Made by a program: the position numbers and the translations under genes. A model generated the notes under the pieces. The model worked only from the letters and a program-made list of their open reading frames with translations, was not told the DNA's origin and did not search any database. Below are positions 5,303 to 5,305 of a stretch of 5,305 bases of DNA, in pieces (the stretch's first letter is position 1; every line of letters begins with the position of its first letter). This DNA comes from Chloroflexota bacterium (lineage in GTDB: Bacteria > Chloroflexota > UBA6077), in NCBI GenBank assembly GCA_023380955.1, contig JAMCTB010000192.1, forward strand, positions 1 to 5,305. The letters run 5' to 3'.

Positions 5303-5305
5303 CCA

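Overview
The window is GC-rich bacterial DNA from an anaerobic or facultative, tungsten/molybdenum-using organism. It carries a nickel-pincer (LarA-type) enzyme, a MoaD/ThiS-like sulfur carrier and an aldehyde:ferredoxin oxidoreductase (AOR). It also has an unusually dense set of short palindromic intergenic repeats and PIN-domain toxin genes. No rRNA or other phylogenetic marker is present. The repeat style would fit a metagenomic lineage such as Chloroflexota, but that is a guess from general experience and not something the sequence proves.

Layout, left to right. (1) 1-1284 (+) is the 5'-truncated end of a LarA/DUF2088 family gene that is open to the left window edge. (2) 1285-1579 is intergenic: an 83-bp element made of two inverted hairpins (1337-1419), then a good sigma70-type promoter (1482-1510). 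(3) 1580-1816 (+) is a MoaD-like beta-grasp protein ending in Gly-Gly. (4) 1847-1926 is a second, unrelated element with the same design of two facing hairpins. (5) 1959-3875 (+) is a complete AOR with the CxxCxxxC...C iron-sulfur ligands. (6) 3898-4537 (-) is a VapBC-type antitoxin/toxin pair convergent with AOR, with overlapping cistrons. (7) 4538-4973 has no confidently recognised gene and only one weak small ORF. (8) 4974-5063 is the N-terminal stub of a second, different PIN-domain gene. It stops at a 102-bp TA-flanked MITE-like element (5064-5165), followed by CAGGAT-type palindromic repeats (5167-5234) and a 12-bp perfect hairpin at the right edge (5274-5302).

How the genes fit together. 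MoaD-like and AOR form a likely functional pair: the carrier supplies the dithiolene sulfur of the pterin cofactor that AOR binds. The promoter upstream of moaD probably reads into AOR through the second repeat. The LarA-like gene is separated from them by its own repeat and that promoter, so it may or may not share their pathway (2-hydroxyacid and aldehyde/acid metabolism would be compatible). VapBC and the broken PIN gene are accessory and point to a region that gathers insertions. The most unusual observations are active-site substitutions in the LarA-like and AOR proteins, and the run of four different palindromic elements, one of them abutting a toxin gene remnant.
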